Shown: positions 17,678 to 25,853 of the stretch, piece after piece
Position numbering within the stretch: position 1 is the stretch's first letter
Layout of the letters: each line of letters opens with the position of its first letter
DNA from: Pseudomonas capeferrum
GTDB taxonomy: Bacteria; Pseudomonadota; Gammaproteobacteria; Pseudomonadales; Pseudomonadaceae
Reading direction: 5' to 3'
DNA: 64,000 nt
NCBI RefSeq assembly: GCF_000731675.1
Contig: NZ_JMIT01000001.1
Span: 126,712 to 190,711 of the forward strand
The notes under the pieces: model-generated
What the model saw: the letters and a program-made list of their open reading frames with translations, nothing else
Databases searched by the model: none
What the model was told of the DNA's origin: nothing
Translations under genes and position numbers: made by a program

Positions 17678-18829
17678 ATGATCGCCCACACCCCCACGTT
17701 GTTCGCCGCCGTTGCCCTGGTTGCAACCATTCTGGCCTTCTGCCTGCTGCTGGTCGGGCGCAGCAACCGCCGCGACAACCTGATGCTGACCGGTTGCGGG
17801 CTGCTGGTGCATGCCTTGGCCTATGTGTGCTACACGCTCTATGCCCAAGCGCCGTTATGGGTGAGCTATGGCCTGGGCAACAGCTTGCTGTCCCTGGCCT
17901 TGGCGTTCTATTCGGCCAGCCTGTTCCGGGTGCGCGAGCAAGTGATCCCGTGGCGGATGATCTTCGTCATTCCCGCCGTCATGCTGGTGGGGCTGATGCT
18001 GCTGCTCGATACCCTTGAGCCCCGCATGTTGCTGGCGACGCTGGTGCTGATGCTGCAGTGTTCGATGATCCTGTATTGGGCGCGGCGTTACGTCGAGCGG
18101 CCGGGCAGGGCGCACCTGCTGCTGCAGATCGGTGCGCTGATCAGCCTGGTCGGGCTGGGCATGCGCGCCGTGGCTGTGGCCAATGGCACGGCCGTGGAAA
18201 TGCGCTACGACACCAGTAACCTCAAGCAAAGCATTTCGGTGGCGATCGGCACTGCCACGGTGATGATGTATTCGATCGGGCTGGTGCTGATGGCCAAGGA
18301 ACGCAGCGAATCACGCCTGCAGCACCTGGCCCTGCGCGATGTGCTCACGGGTACCTACAATCGCCGGGCGATCCTCGAGCGCTTCGTCGTCGAGCTGGAC
18401 CGCGCCCGGGACGCGCAGAGCAGCCTGGCCGTGGCCATGATCGACATCGACCACTTCAAACGCATCAACGATCTGTACGGGCACCTGGCCGGTGACGAGG
18501 TGCTGTGCCATTGCGTGCGCCAGTTGCAGCAACGCTTGCGCCAGGGAGACAGCCTGGGCCGCTATGGCGGCGAGGAATTTTTGCTGCTGTTGCCCGAAAC
18601 CGACCGCGTTGGCGCAATGGCGGCGCTGCAGGGCTTGCGTGAGGCCATTGCCCGCAGCCCCGCACGCTTTGCCAGCGATGAAATCGAACTGCGTTTCAGT
18701 GTCGGATTGTGGTGCAGTGTGCCCGGCGCCAACGACAACACTACCAGCCTGCTTGCTCAGGCCGATGCAGCGCTGTACCAGGCCAAGGCCGCCGGGCGTA
18801 ACACAGTGCACATGGCGGCCTATGTGTAG
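17678..18829 (+). CDS. membrane-bound diguanylate cyclase with I-site
   Basis: This is 383 residues. About six membrane segments (residues 1-205) are followed by a GGDEF domain with RYGGEEF. The inhibitory I-site is intact (RQGD, five residues before GGEEF), unlike the cyclase at 14682-13273. It should make c-di-GMP with product inhibition. The input domain is a bare membrane sensor of unrecognised type. ATG at 17678 is preceded by GGTGA. It stands alone on the plus strand, convergent with the RcnB-like gene. Confidence 0.88.
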   Translation: MIAHTPTLFAAVALVATILAFCLLLVGRSNRRDNLMLTGCGLLVHALAYVCYTLYAQAPLWVSYGLGNSLLSLALAFYSASLFRVREQVIPWRMIFVIPAVMLVGLMLLLDTLEPRMLLATLVLMLQCSMILYWARRYVERPGRAHLLLQIGALISLVGLGMRAVAVANGTAVEMRYDTSNLKQSISVAIGTATVMMYSIGLVLMAKERSESRLQHLALRDVLTGTYNRRAILERFVVELDRARDAQSSLAVAMIDIDHFKRINDLYGHLAGDEVLCHCVRQLQQRLRQGDSLGRYGGEEFLLLLPETDRVGAMAALQGLREAIARSPARFASDEIELRFSVGLWCSVPGANDNTTSLLAQADAALYQAKAAGRNTVHMAAYV

Positions 18830-18839
18830 CTCGGCAGGG

Positions 18840-19142
18840 TCAGGACGCGGGGTGGATGGCCAGGACCACACCATTGGTGATCTGCACCAGCACATAGTGC
18901 TCGCCCATGCGCACCCAGTGGCTTTCCTTTTCGGGGGCCGGCAGACCTTTGGTTTTCCAGTCTTTTACCGTCTGGTCATCGCGTTTGTATTGGTCGGGGG
19001 CCTTGTCACCTACCTTGAGTTCGCGGTTGTGGGTTTCCGGCCCGGTGATGCTTTCTTCGGCTGAGGGCGCGGCAGAGGCGGCCAGCGGTAGGCAGGGCAG
19101 GGCGGCGAGCAGCAGTGAAGGCAGCAGGTGATGCAGTTTCAT
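18840..19142 (-). CDS. RcnB-family periplasmic protein
   Basis: This 100-residue protein has a signal peptide (cut after ASA near residue 24). The C-terminal RcnB-type pattern is VGDKAPDQYKRDDQTVKDW then LPAPEKESHWVRMGEHYVL and a hydrophobic end. RcnB of E. coli is a periplasmic nickel/cobalt homeostasis factor. Most RcnB-domain proteins in Pseudomonas have no proven metal role. ATG at 19142 has an AAGGAA site. Confidence 0.75.
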   Translation of the reverse strand: MKLHHLLPSLLLAALPCLPLAASAAPSAEESITGPETHNRELKVGDKAPDQYKRDDQTVKDWKTKGLPAPEKESHWVRMGEHYVLVQITNGVVLAIHPAS

Positions 19143-19256
19143 GGCGGTTTCCTTGTGACGGCATGTCCTTACTGCGACAGCGGCGTGCCGCCAACAATTC
19201 ACTCGCGGTGCCTGCCAGTGCTAGAGTCGCCTTCTTTTTTGCCCTGAGGGTTGAAC

Positions 19257-19607
19257 ATGCGAGCAATTCTGCCGATGGCCGCGATACTGATGCTGGTCGG
19301 TTGTGCTTCTGCGACCATGGAAACGGCACGTGGCGGCAAGCCGACCGCGCAGCTCGATTCGCACAAGGCGCCCGCGCTGGTAGCCCAGTGCATCCAGTTC
19401 AGCTGGCAGGAAGAGGCGGTGTTCGGGGTCGATGCCAGTGGCTACCTGGAGCCGCGCAAGCTGGGTGGTTTCACGGTGTATACCCGCGATGCCGAAGCGT
19501 TCGTGGATATCTATCCGCAAGCAGACGGAACGCGGGTCGACTACTACGCGCAAAACAATGACAGTGTGGCCCTGCAACGGCGCGCGGCGGCGGCGACCTG
19601 CCTGTAA
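19257..19607 (+). CDS. small lipoprotein, unknown
   Basis: This is 116 residues from the ATG at 19257 (GAGGG upstream), with lipobox MLVGC and a mature part of about 100 residues containing FSWQEEAVFGVDASGYLEP. The even beta-like pattern and a single C-terminal Cys suggest a compact periplasmic domain. No family is recognised. Confidence 0.6.
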   Translation: MRAILPMAAILMLVGCASATMETARGGKPTAQLDSHKAPALVAQCIQFSWQEEAVFGVDASGYLEPRKLGGFTVYTRDAEAFVDIYPQADGTRVDYYAQNNDSVALQRRAAAATCL

Positions 19608-19662
19608 TGATGAAGGCCTGACCAGGGCTGCCGAGACACGACACGTAGACAAGGACGTAAGC

Positions 19663-20484
19663 ATGGACCGATCACTGCAACTCAACCGCAGCAGTTGGGA
19701 CGAACGAGCCCCCTTGCATGCGGCCTCGAAAGACTATGAGGTCGAACGGCTCGTCGAGCACCCTGCGCATCTTTCCGAAACCGTTCGCTTCGACCTGCCG
19801 TTGCTAGGCGATATCAGCGGGTTCAACACCGTTCACCTGCAGTGCCACATCGGTACCGATACCCTCTCGCTCGCCCGCCTGGGCGCGAAGGTCTGCGGCC
19901 TGGATTACTCCGGGGCTTCGCTGGCCGAGGCGCGGGCACTCGCCGAGCGCTGCGCGGTGCCGATCGACTATGTGGAATCGGATGTCTATGCCGCCGACCA
20001 GGTGTTGCCCGCAGGTAGCTTCGACCTGGTCTATACCGGCATCGGCGCACTCTGCTGGCTGCCCCACATCGAACCGTGGGCGCGTACGGTGGCAGCCCTG
20101 CTCAAACCGGGTGGGCGGTTGTTCCTGCGCGATGGCCACCCGATGCTGATGGCGGTCAACGAAGACCATCAGGACCGCCTGTTGATCGAGTATCCGTACT
20201 TCGAGCACGACACTCCGACGGTCTGGCATAACGACCAGACATACGTCGAAACCGATCAGCGCCTGGTCCATACCGAGACCCATGAGTGGAACCACGGCCT
20301 GGGCGAGGTGATCAGTGCGTTGCTGGCGCATGGGCTGCAACTGACAGCTCTGGTCGAGCACCAGAGCATCCCTTGGGAGGCGCTGCCGGGCCAGATGGAC
20401 AAAGGTGCCGACGGCGAGTGGCGCTTGCGCCAGCAGCCGTCACGCCTGCCTTTGAGCTACACCCTGCAGGCAATCAAGGCCTGA
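19663..20484 (+). CDS. class I SAM-dependent methyltransferase
   Basis: This is 273 residues. The Rossmann motif I is VHLQCHIGTDTLSLARLGA (about residue 53), with LDYSGASL for the acidic end of strand 2, and motif IV-like FDLVYTGIGALCWLP. The QCHIGTDTL variant is typical of a small-molecule methyltransferase subgroup common in Pseudomonas. The substrate is unknown. ATG at 19663 is chosen for its AAGGACG site. The frame extends upstream only through the lipoprotein gene in another phase. Confidence 0.8.
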   Translation: MDRSLQLNRSSWDERAPLHAASKDYEVERLVEHPAHLSETVRFDLPLLGDISGFNTVHLQCHIGTDTLSLARLGAKVCGLDYSGASLAEARALAERCAVPIDYVESDVYAADQVLPAGSFDLVYTGIGALCWLPHIEPWARTVAALLKPGGRLFLRDGHPMLMAVNEDHQDRLLIEYPYFEHDTPTVWHNDQTYVETDQRLVHTETHEWNHGLGEVISALLAHGLQLTALVEHQSIPWEALPGQMDKGADGEWRLRQQPSRLPLSYTLQAIKA

Positions 20485-21252
20485 TCAGGACAGGTAACCG
20501 CCGTCGACGTTGAGTGCGGTGCCGGTGGTGTAGCTGGAGGCATCGCTGGCCAGGTACAGCACCGCGCCGGCCATTTCCTTGGGGTCGGCCACGCGCTTGA
20601 GCGGGATCTGCTGCAGGGCGGCGTTGAGGATGGCGTCGTTCTTCACCAGTGCCGAGGCGAACTTGGTGTCAGTCAGGCCTGGCAGCAGCGCATTGCAGCG
20701 GATGCCGAACTGCGCACATTCCTTGGCGAAGACCTTGGTCATGTTGATCACCGCCGCCTTGGTCACCGAATAGATGCCCTGGAAATGCCCCGGCGAGACG
20801 CCGTTGATCGACGCCACATTGATGATGCTGCCGCCGCCGTGTTCGCGCATCAGCTTGCCGGCTTCCACCGACATGAAGAAGTAACCACGAATGTTGACGT
20901 CCACGGTCTTCTGGAAGGCGTTCAGGTCGGTGTCCAGCACGTTGCAGAACTGCGGGTTGGTGGCGGCGTTGTTGACCAGGATATCCAGGCGCCCGAACTG
21001 TTCGCGGATACCGGCGAACACCTGCTGGATCTGCTCCATCTCGCCGATGTGGCAGGCCACTGCAGTTGCCTTGCCCCCGGCGGCAATGATCGCCTCGGCG
21101 ACCTGCTGGCAGCCGTCCAGCTTGCGGCTGGAGACGATCACGTGGGCGCCCTGCTGGGCCAGCAGGTGGGCAATGGCTTCACCGATGCCGCGGCTGGCGC
21201 CGGAAACGAAGGCGATCTTGCCGTCAAGGTCGAACAAGTGGGTCTTGGACAT
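20485..21252 (-). CDS. short-chain dehydrogenase/reductase
   Basis: This is 255 residues. The NAD(P) motif is GASRGIG, with NNAATN, catalytic Ser about 142 (VASINGVSPG), Tyr in YSVTK and C-terminal NVDGGYLS. It is a classical SDR, probably acting on a hydroxyacyl or keto substrate. It is downstream of, and on the same strand as, the APH-type kinase at 22343, 23 bases apart, with AAGGAA before its ATG. The pairing suggests a role in fatty or hydroxy acid metabolism. Confidence 0.85.
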   Translation of the reverse strand: MSKTHLFDLDGKIAFVSGASRGIGEAIAHLLAQQGAHVIVSSRKLDGCQQVAEAIIAAGGKATAVACHIGEMEQIQQVFAGIREQFGRLDILVNNAATNPQFCNVLDTDLNAFQKTVDVNIRGYFFMSVEAGKLMREHGGGSIINVASINGVSPGHFQGIYSVTKAAVINMTKVFAKECAQFGIRCNALLPGLTDTKFASALVKNDAILNAALQQIPLKRVADPKEMAGAVLYLASDASSYTTGTALNVDGGYLS

Positions 21253-21275
21253 GCTGTTTTCCTTGTTGTCTGTCG

Positions 21276-22343
21276 TCAGAGCGTGGTGCTGGCGATGACC
21301 TTCAAGGCCATCTGCTCCAGCAGCCGGTTCATGTGGATGAACTGAGCGAAGCGCTTGTCCTGGGTCTGGCCGTGGTAGTAGCGGTAGTAGATCTGTTGCA
21401 CGATGCCGGCGAGGCGGAACAGGCCATAGCAATAGTAGTAATCGAAGTTGTCCAGGCGGATACCGGAGCGCTCGGCGTAGTAATCGACGAACTGGCGACG
21501 GCTCAGCATCCCAGGGGCGTTGCTGGGTTGGCGGCGCATCAGTTGCATCGGCGCCGGGTCACCCGCTTCGATCCAGTAGGCCAGGCTGTTGCCCAGGTCC
21601 ATCAGCGGGTCGCCAATCGTGGCCATCTCCCAATCCAGCACGCCGATGATGCGCATCGGGTTGTCGGCATCGAGGATCACGTTGTCGAAGCGGTAGTCGT
21701 TATGCACGATGCCGGGGCGCGGATGGTCGGCGGGCATCTGCTCGTGCAGCCAGGCGATGACCTGCTCCCAGCGTGGCGCATCCTCGGTGATGGCTTTTGC
21801 ATAGCGGCTGGTCCAGCCCTCGACCTGGCGCTGCACATAGCCTTCCGGCTTGCCTAGGTCGGCCAGCCCGCAGGCCTGGTAATCGACTTGGTGCAGTTCC
21901 ACCAGGCGGTCGATGAAGCTTTTGCACAGGGCTTCGGTCTTGGCGGCGTCAAAGTTGAGTTCAGCGGGGATGTCCGAGCGCAGGATGATGCCCTTGACCC
22001 GCTCCATCACGTAGAACTCGCCGCCTATCAGGCGCTCGTCGGTGCAGTGCACGTACGCCTTGGGGCAGTACGGGAAGCCATCGTTGAGCTGGTTGAGAAT
22101 GCGGAACTCGCGGCCCATGTCGTGGGCCGACTTGGCCTTGTGGCCGAACGGCGGCCGGCGCAGTACAAAGTCGCGGCCCGGGTAGCTGACTAGGTAGGTG
22201 AGGTTGGAGGCGCCGCCAGGGAACTGGCTGATGCTCGGCAAACCCGCCAGGCCGGTGATATGGGCCTTGAGATAAGGGTCGATGACGGCCGCGTCGAGTT
22301 CTTCGCCGGGGCGTACCTGGGTGGACTGATCGGTGAGCGTCAT
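21276..22343 (-). CDS. APH-family phosphotransferase, ACAD10/11- or LvaA-like
   Basis: This is 355 residues with the kinase fold of aminoglycoside phosphotransferases. The catalytic loop is HNDYRFDNVIL and the metal-binding aspartate is in GVLDWEMATIGDP. The N-terminal FPGGASNLTYLVSYPGRDFVLRRPP is typical of the branch fused to or next to acyl-CoA dehydrogenases, whose members include the 4-hydroxyacyl-CoA kinases ACAD10/11 and LvaA. It is in an operon with the SDR. An aminoglycoside resistance role is unlikely. Confidence 0.82.
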   Translation of the reverse strand: MTLTDQSTQVRPGEELDAAVIDPYLKAHITGLAGLPSISQFPGGASNLTYLVSYPGRDFVLRRPPFGHKAKSAHDMGREFRILNQLNDGFPYCPKAYVHCTDERLIGGEFYVMERVKGIILRSDIPAELNFDAAKTEALCKSFIDRLVELHQVDYQACGLADLGKPEGYVQRQVEGWTSRYAKAITEDAPRWEQVIAWLHEQMPADHPRPGIVHNDYRFDNVILDADNPMRIIGVLDWEMATIGDPLMDLGNSLAYWIEAGDPAPMQLMRRQPSNAPGMLSRRQFVDYYAERSGIRLDNFDYYYCYGLFRLAGIVQQIYYRYYHGQTQDKRFAQFIHMNRLLEQMALKVIASTTL

Positions 22344-22480
22344 GCGTTTTCCTTATTATCGATCGCAAGGACTATTGGCTAATTTAATGGCCTGCGGGAA
22401 CTGGAACAAGCGTCCTAGTAGTCATATAGACAAGGGTGTTGCAGGTGGATCAATCGCCTTGATGGGGTGGGCAAAAAAAA

Positions 22481-22503
22481 ACCGAAGCCGGTCAGGCTTC
22501 GGT
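22481..22503. terminator. bidirectional terminator
   Basis: ACCGAAGCC, short loop, GGCTTCGGT is flanked by a run of A on the left and T on the right, so it can terminate in both directions. It ends the minus-strand SCP2 gene and separates it from the kinase operon. Confidence 0.85.
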
Positions 22504-22530
22504 TTTTTCATCGCTCGGCGTGCCCGTCAC

Positions 22531-22848
22531 TCAGGAAGGGAACAGCTCGCTCAGTTTCATCGACAGCATCATGTCGCCCTCGACGCGCAGCTTGCCGCCC
22601 ATGAAGGCCTGCATGCCGTCGGTCTCGCCACTGACGATACCCTTGAGGGTCTCGCTGTCCAGCACCAGGGTGCAGTTGGCGTCTGGGTTCTCGCCTTCCT
22701 GGATGTCGCAGGCACCGTCCTTGACGATCAGCGCGTACTTTTTGCCTTCGTCGGTGATGTCGAAGCCGAACACCAGGTCCAGGCCGGCGGCAGCGGCTGG
22801 GTTGAACTTCTCTTGCATCTTCTTAACGGCATCAGCTACGGAGGTCAT
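22531..22848 (-). CDS. SCP2 sterol-carrier-like protein
   Basis: This 105-residue protein is a single SCP2 domain (KMQEKFNPAAAAGLDLVFGFDITDEG, later LRVEGDMMLSMKL). SCP2 domains bind lipids or acyl-CoA in a hydrophobic tunnel. The AAGGAATG site fits ATG at 22848. It lies between the kinase/SDR pair and the histidine phosphatase, all on the minus strand, so all may serve acyl-CoA metabolism. Confidence 0.88.
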   Translation of the reverse strand: MTSVADAVKKMQEKFNPAAAAGLDLVFGFDITDEGKKYALIVKDGACDIQEGENPDANCTLVLDSETLKGIVSGETDGMQAFMGGKLRVEGDMMLSMKLSELFPS

Positions 22849-22904
22849 GGCGCATTCCTTATAGAGTGATTTTCACGTCCCCGCAGGGACACAACAAGCC
22901 GGGC

Positions 22905-23615
22905 TCATCGGTAGGTAATGAGCTCCGGCGCCCTCAACAGCTGCACATGGGCTTGGCTGTTGAAGGAAGCCAGTGCCACGTCGCGGCCGCGGAACTTCAG
23001 CTGGCTGAGCGACGTGTTGATAATTTGCCAGTTCAGTGCGAAAGCCTGGCTGGGGGTAATGCAGGTGACCAGGTGGAGCAGGGCGGCGATGGTGCCGCCG
23101 GAGGTGAAGATGGCGATGTTGTCGCCACTGCCTGCGGCTTCGAGCACACGTTGCAAGCCCTTCTGGACGCGGGCGGTGAAGGCCTGCCAGGTCTCCAGGC
23201 CGTCGTCGGCATGCTCGCCATCGTGCCAGCGCTGCACCATCAAGGCGAACAGGCGCTGGAATTCACTGCGGTGCTGCGCGCCATTGCGCAAGATGTGCAG
23301 GGCGTTGGGTTCGTGCTCCATCAGCCCCGGCAGCAGGGCGTGGATCACCCCGTCGGCATCGAATTCATTGAACGCCGCGTCGGTCTCGACAGCCGGTACC
23401 GCGCAGCCGCTGGCGTGCAAGGCCTCCAACGCCAGGCGTGCGGTATCCTGCTGACGGCGCAGGTCGCCGGCCACGCAACGATCCAGCCGCACACCGAGCT
23501 GAGCCAGGTGTTCGCCCAGCGCCTGGCTCTGACGCACACCGACGGCTGAGAGGACGTCGTAGTCTTCGGCACCAAAGGAGGCTTGGCCATGTCGGATCAG
23601 GTAGAGGTTGCCCAC
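22905..23615 (-). CDS. histidine phosphatase family protein
   Basis: This is about 236 residues. The phosphoacceptor motif LIRHGQAS is at the N-terminus and the second histidine segment (IFTSGGTIAALL) is near the C-terminus, the usual layout of the phosphoglycerate-mutase-like clan. The second core residue appears altered (SGG rather than HGG), so activity is uncertain. GTG at 23615 is chosen because it places the RHG motif near residue 8, as in relatives. An upstream ATG at 23690 would add 25 atypical residues. Confidence 0.8.
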   Translation of the reverse strand: MGNLYLIRHGQASFGAEDYDVLSAVGVRQSQALGEHLAQLGVRLDRCVAGDLRRQQDTARLALEALHASGCAVPAVETDAAFNEFDADGVIHALLPGLMEHEPNALHILRNGAQHRSEFQRLFALMVQRWHDGEHADDGLETWQAFTARVQKGLQRVLEAAGSGDNIAIFTSGGTIAALLHLVTCITPSQAFALNWQIINTSLSQLKFRGRDVALASFNSQAHVQLLRAPELITYR

Positions 23616-23813
23616 GAAGGTATCCGGCCTGTTGGAGGTTGCTGCGAGGTTAGGATGTGCCACACAGGCTGTCAACGAAAAAACATACAAGCGTTTGAAA
23701 AGGTTGTTTGAACTGTGTTGCCAGCGTTTACACCGGCTGGCAGCGCCTCAGGCGCACCGGTATGCTTGTAGCAGTTACGCGCTGAACTGGCGCCAGTCTT
23801 TGAAGGAGTCAAC

Positions 23814-24833
23814 GTGGAGTTTCTTGCCGAATACGCAAGCTTTCTCGCTAAAACCGCCACCTTGGTGATTGCCATCCTGGTGGTGTTGTCGGCCATTGCC
23901 GGTTTGCGCGGCAAAGGGCGGCGCAAACCGGGCGGGCAACTGCAGGTCACGCGCCTGAACGAGTTCTATAAAGAGCTGCGCGAGCGCCTGGAGTCGGGTT
24001 TGCTCGACAAGGCCCAGCTCAAGGCCTTGCGCAAGCAGCAGGCAAAGGCGGAAAAACAGCAGAAAAAAGCCAAGGGTGAAGAAAAGAGCCGGGTCTTCGT
24101 GATCGATTTCGATGGCGACATCAAAGCCTCGGCCACCGAGAGCCTGCGCAACGAGATCACCGCCCTGCTGACCCTCGCCACCCCGCGTGACGAGGTGGTG
24201 CTGCGGCTCGAAAGCGGCGGTGGCCTGGTGCACAGCTATGGCCTGGCCGCTTCGCAACTGGCGCGTATTCGCCAGGCAGGCATCCCGCTGACCGTGTGCA
24301 TCGACAAGGTGGCTGCCAGCGGTGGTTACATGATGGCCTGCATTGGCGAGAAGATTGTCAGCGCACCCTTTGCCGTGTTGGGTTCGATTGGTGTGGTGGC
24401 GCAACTGCCCAACGTCAATCGTCTGCTGAAGAAGCACAACATTGATTTCGAGGTGCTCACCGCCGGCGAATACAAGCGCACCCTCACGGTGTTCGGTGAA
24501 AACACCGAGAAGGGCAGGGAGAAGTTCCAGGAAGACCTGGACATCACCCACCAGCTGTTCAAGGATTTTGTCGCCCGCTATCGGCCACAGCTGCACATGG
24601 ACGAAGTGGCCACCGGCGAAGTCTGGCTGGGCGTGGCAGCGCTTAACCGCAAGCTGGTGGACGAGCTGCAGACCAGCGACGAATACCTGAGCGACCGCGC
24701 CCGCAACGCCAACCTGTTCCACTTGCACTTTGCTGAGCGCAAGAGCCTGCAGGAACGCATCGGCATGGCCGCCAGCGGCACGGTGGAGAACACCGTGGTG
24801 GGACTTTGGAGCAAACTCGGCCGCTTGCGCTAA
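23814..24833 (+). CDS. sohB: inner-membrane S49 peptidase SohB
   Basis: This is 339 residues. It has an N-terminal membrane anchor (ATLVIAILVVLSAIAGL), a lysine-rich coiled-coil linker (about residues 60-90), then the S49 protease core with nucleophile Ser in AASGGYM and basic Lys in EYKRTLT. The length matches SohB of E. coli (349). It is thought to degrade membrane or signal peptides. It begins with GTG, supported by AAGGAG seven bases upstream. The tRNA-Cys gene follows on the same strand. Confidence 0.93.
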   Translation: MEFLAEYASFLAKTATLVIAILVVLSAIAGLRGKGRRKPGGQLQVTRLNEFYKELRERLESGLLDKAQLKALRKQQAKAEKQQKKAKGEEKSRVFVIDFDGDIKASATESLRNEITALLTLATPRDEVVLRLESGGGLVHSYGLAASQLARIRQAGIPLTVCIDKVAASGGYMMACIGEKIVSAPFAVLGSIGVVAQLPNVNRLLKKHNIDFEVLTAGEYKRTLTVFGENTEKGREKFQEDLDITHQLFKDFVARYRPQLHMDEVATGEVWLGVAALNRKLVDELQTSDEYLSDRARNANLFHLHFAERKSLQERIGMAASGTVENTVVGLWSKLGRLR

Positions 24834-24834
24834 C

Positions 24835-24881
24835 ACCTTGAACCCCTTGAAATTTTTTTCTGTTCAGGGGGTTGCAAGGTT
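24835..24881. repeat. imperfect dyad after sohB
   Basis: CCTTGAACCCC and GGGGGTTGCAAGG form an imperfect long hairpin with a T-rich loop. The T-run sits in the loop rather than after the stem, so it is not a classical terminator. It overlaps the -35 region of the tRNA-Cys promoter. Confidence 0.4.
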
Positions 24882-24900
24882 CATTGAATGCAGACATAAT
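24872..24900 (+). promoter_or_regulatory. promoter-like element before tRNA-Cys
   Basis: TTGCAA (24872-24877), 17 bases, CATAAT (24895-24900). It precedes the tRNA-Cys gene by about 87 bases, which would give a leader of about 80 bases to be trimmed. Confidence 0.6.
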
Positions 24901-24987
24901 GGCGCCCATCGAAACGCAGCGAACTTTGAAAAAGGTTCAGTGTTTCAAGGAGATAGCAAAGCGAAAGCGGCTAACTCCAAACTTTGA

Positions 24988-25061
24988 GGCCGAGTAGCAA
25001 AGTGGTTATGCTCCGGATTGCAAATCCGTCTACGCCGGTTCGATTCCGACCTCGGCCTCCA
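24988..25061 (+). tRNA. tRNA-Cys (GCA)
   Basis: This 74-base cloverleaf has acceptor GGCCGAG pairing with CTCGGCC, the T-loop TTCGATT, encoded CCA end and anticodon GCA in the loop TTGCAAA. A strong terminator follows at 25073. Confidence 0.97.
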
Positions 25062-25072
25062 TTATTCGAAAG

Positions 25073-25101
25073 CCCCGCAGATTAACGTCTGCGGGGTTTT
25101 T
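25073..25101 (+). terminator. terminator of tRNA-Cys
   Basis: CCCCGCAGA, six-base loop, TCTGCGGGG, then TTTTT. The same element recurs with the partial tRNA at 25702-25730. Confidence 0.93.
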
Positions 25102-25371
25102 CTTTGTGGGTCGAAAAAGACAGGGGTTCCGAAACTACAGAGGTGGAGTTCCGAAACTTCAGCCTTTTGAGGGCTTGGCGATGGCGCCGACGCGGCGGTA
25201 AACGCGCTCCATATCGTCCCTGCGCATGGAATTGATGATGCAGGTGCCGCCATCTCTGGTGAGGCGTTATGGTTGAATAGGGGAGGGGGCTGGCTGATGG
25301 CACTACGCCGCGCTTTGCGGGGCATTTCGATCCTTGGTATAACGCCCGTCCATTTCACAGGAAGGAACCTC

Positions 25372-25590
25372 ATGAAGCGCACCCTTACTACAATGCTCGC
25401 TGCTGCACTCGCTATGGGCTTGGCCGGCTGTAAAGAAGAAGCCGCCGATACTGCCGCCTACGAGCCCACTGCCGAACATTGCCAGCCGGACTACCTCAAA
25501 ACGCTTCCAGACAACAAGGCCCGGGAAGACCTGGTCGAAAAGTGCATGACCGGTGGCTCGTACAAGAAGTCAGAGCCGAAGACCTGGTAA
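25372..25590 (+). CDS. small lipoprotein, TrbK-like
   Basis: This 72-residue protein has a signal peptide with lipobox GLAGC (Cys21), then an alanine/threonine linker and AEHCQPDYLKTLPDNKAR, ending KCMTGGSYKKSEPKTW with two further cysteines. Small proteins of this pattern are often labelled entry-exclusion TrbK-like in Pseudomonas, though no conjugation genes are near. AGGAA lies about eight bases before the ATG. It lies between the tRNA-Cys and its duplicated 3' half. Confidence 0.7.
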   Translation: MKRTLTTMLAAALAMGLAGCKEEAADTAAYEPTAEHCQPDYLKTLPDNKAREDLVEKCMTGGSYKKSEPKTW

Positions 25591-25652
25591 CGCCCGTCCT
25601 TCGTCAGTCATCGCCGCCTCATCAGGGGGCGTTTTCGTTTTCCGGGAGGGTG

Positions 25653-25692
25653 AATCCGTCTACACCGGTTCGATTCCGACCTCGGCCTGCAC
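25653..25692 (+). pseudogene. duplicated 3' half of tRNA-Cys
   Basis: AATCCGTCTACACCGG followed by TTCGATTCCGACCTCGGCC repeats the 3' anticodon arm, variable loop, T-arm and acceptor of the tRNA-Cys, with one change (G to A) and a damaged end (TGCA for TCCA). The 5' half is absent. The downstream terminator is also copied. Confidence 0.85.
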
Positions 25693-25743
25693 ATTCAAAA
25701 GCCCCGCAGATTAACGTCTGCGGGGTTTTTCTTTGTGGGTCGA
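25653..25743 (+). repeat. direct repeat of tRNA-Cys 3' half plus terminator
   Basis: This block matches 25023-25114 at an offset of 630 (629 after a one-base gap), ending in the shared TTTGTGGGTCGA. Duplicated tRNA 3' ends with an enclosed segment are what integration of a mobile element leaves. Here the enclosed segment is only about 540 bases with one small gene and no integrase. Confidence 0.85.
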
Positions 25744-25853
25744 ATAAAACAATCGTTTCCGAATCTGGCCATTGCGTGGTGGGGCTCACGCGCTCACCCG
25801 TTCGGCGATAGATGCGCTTGGTGTGTGCGCCGAGTGCTGACTCAAAAAGCGAA

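Noticed and set aside
25591..25652. Terminator after the small lipoprotein
   Set aside because: CGCC and GGCG arms are short and the T-run is interrupted; too weak to list.
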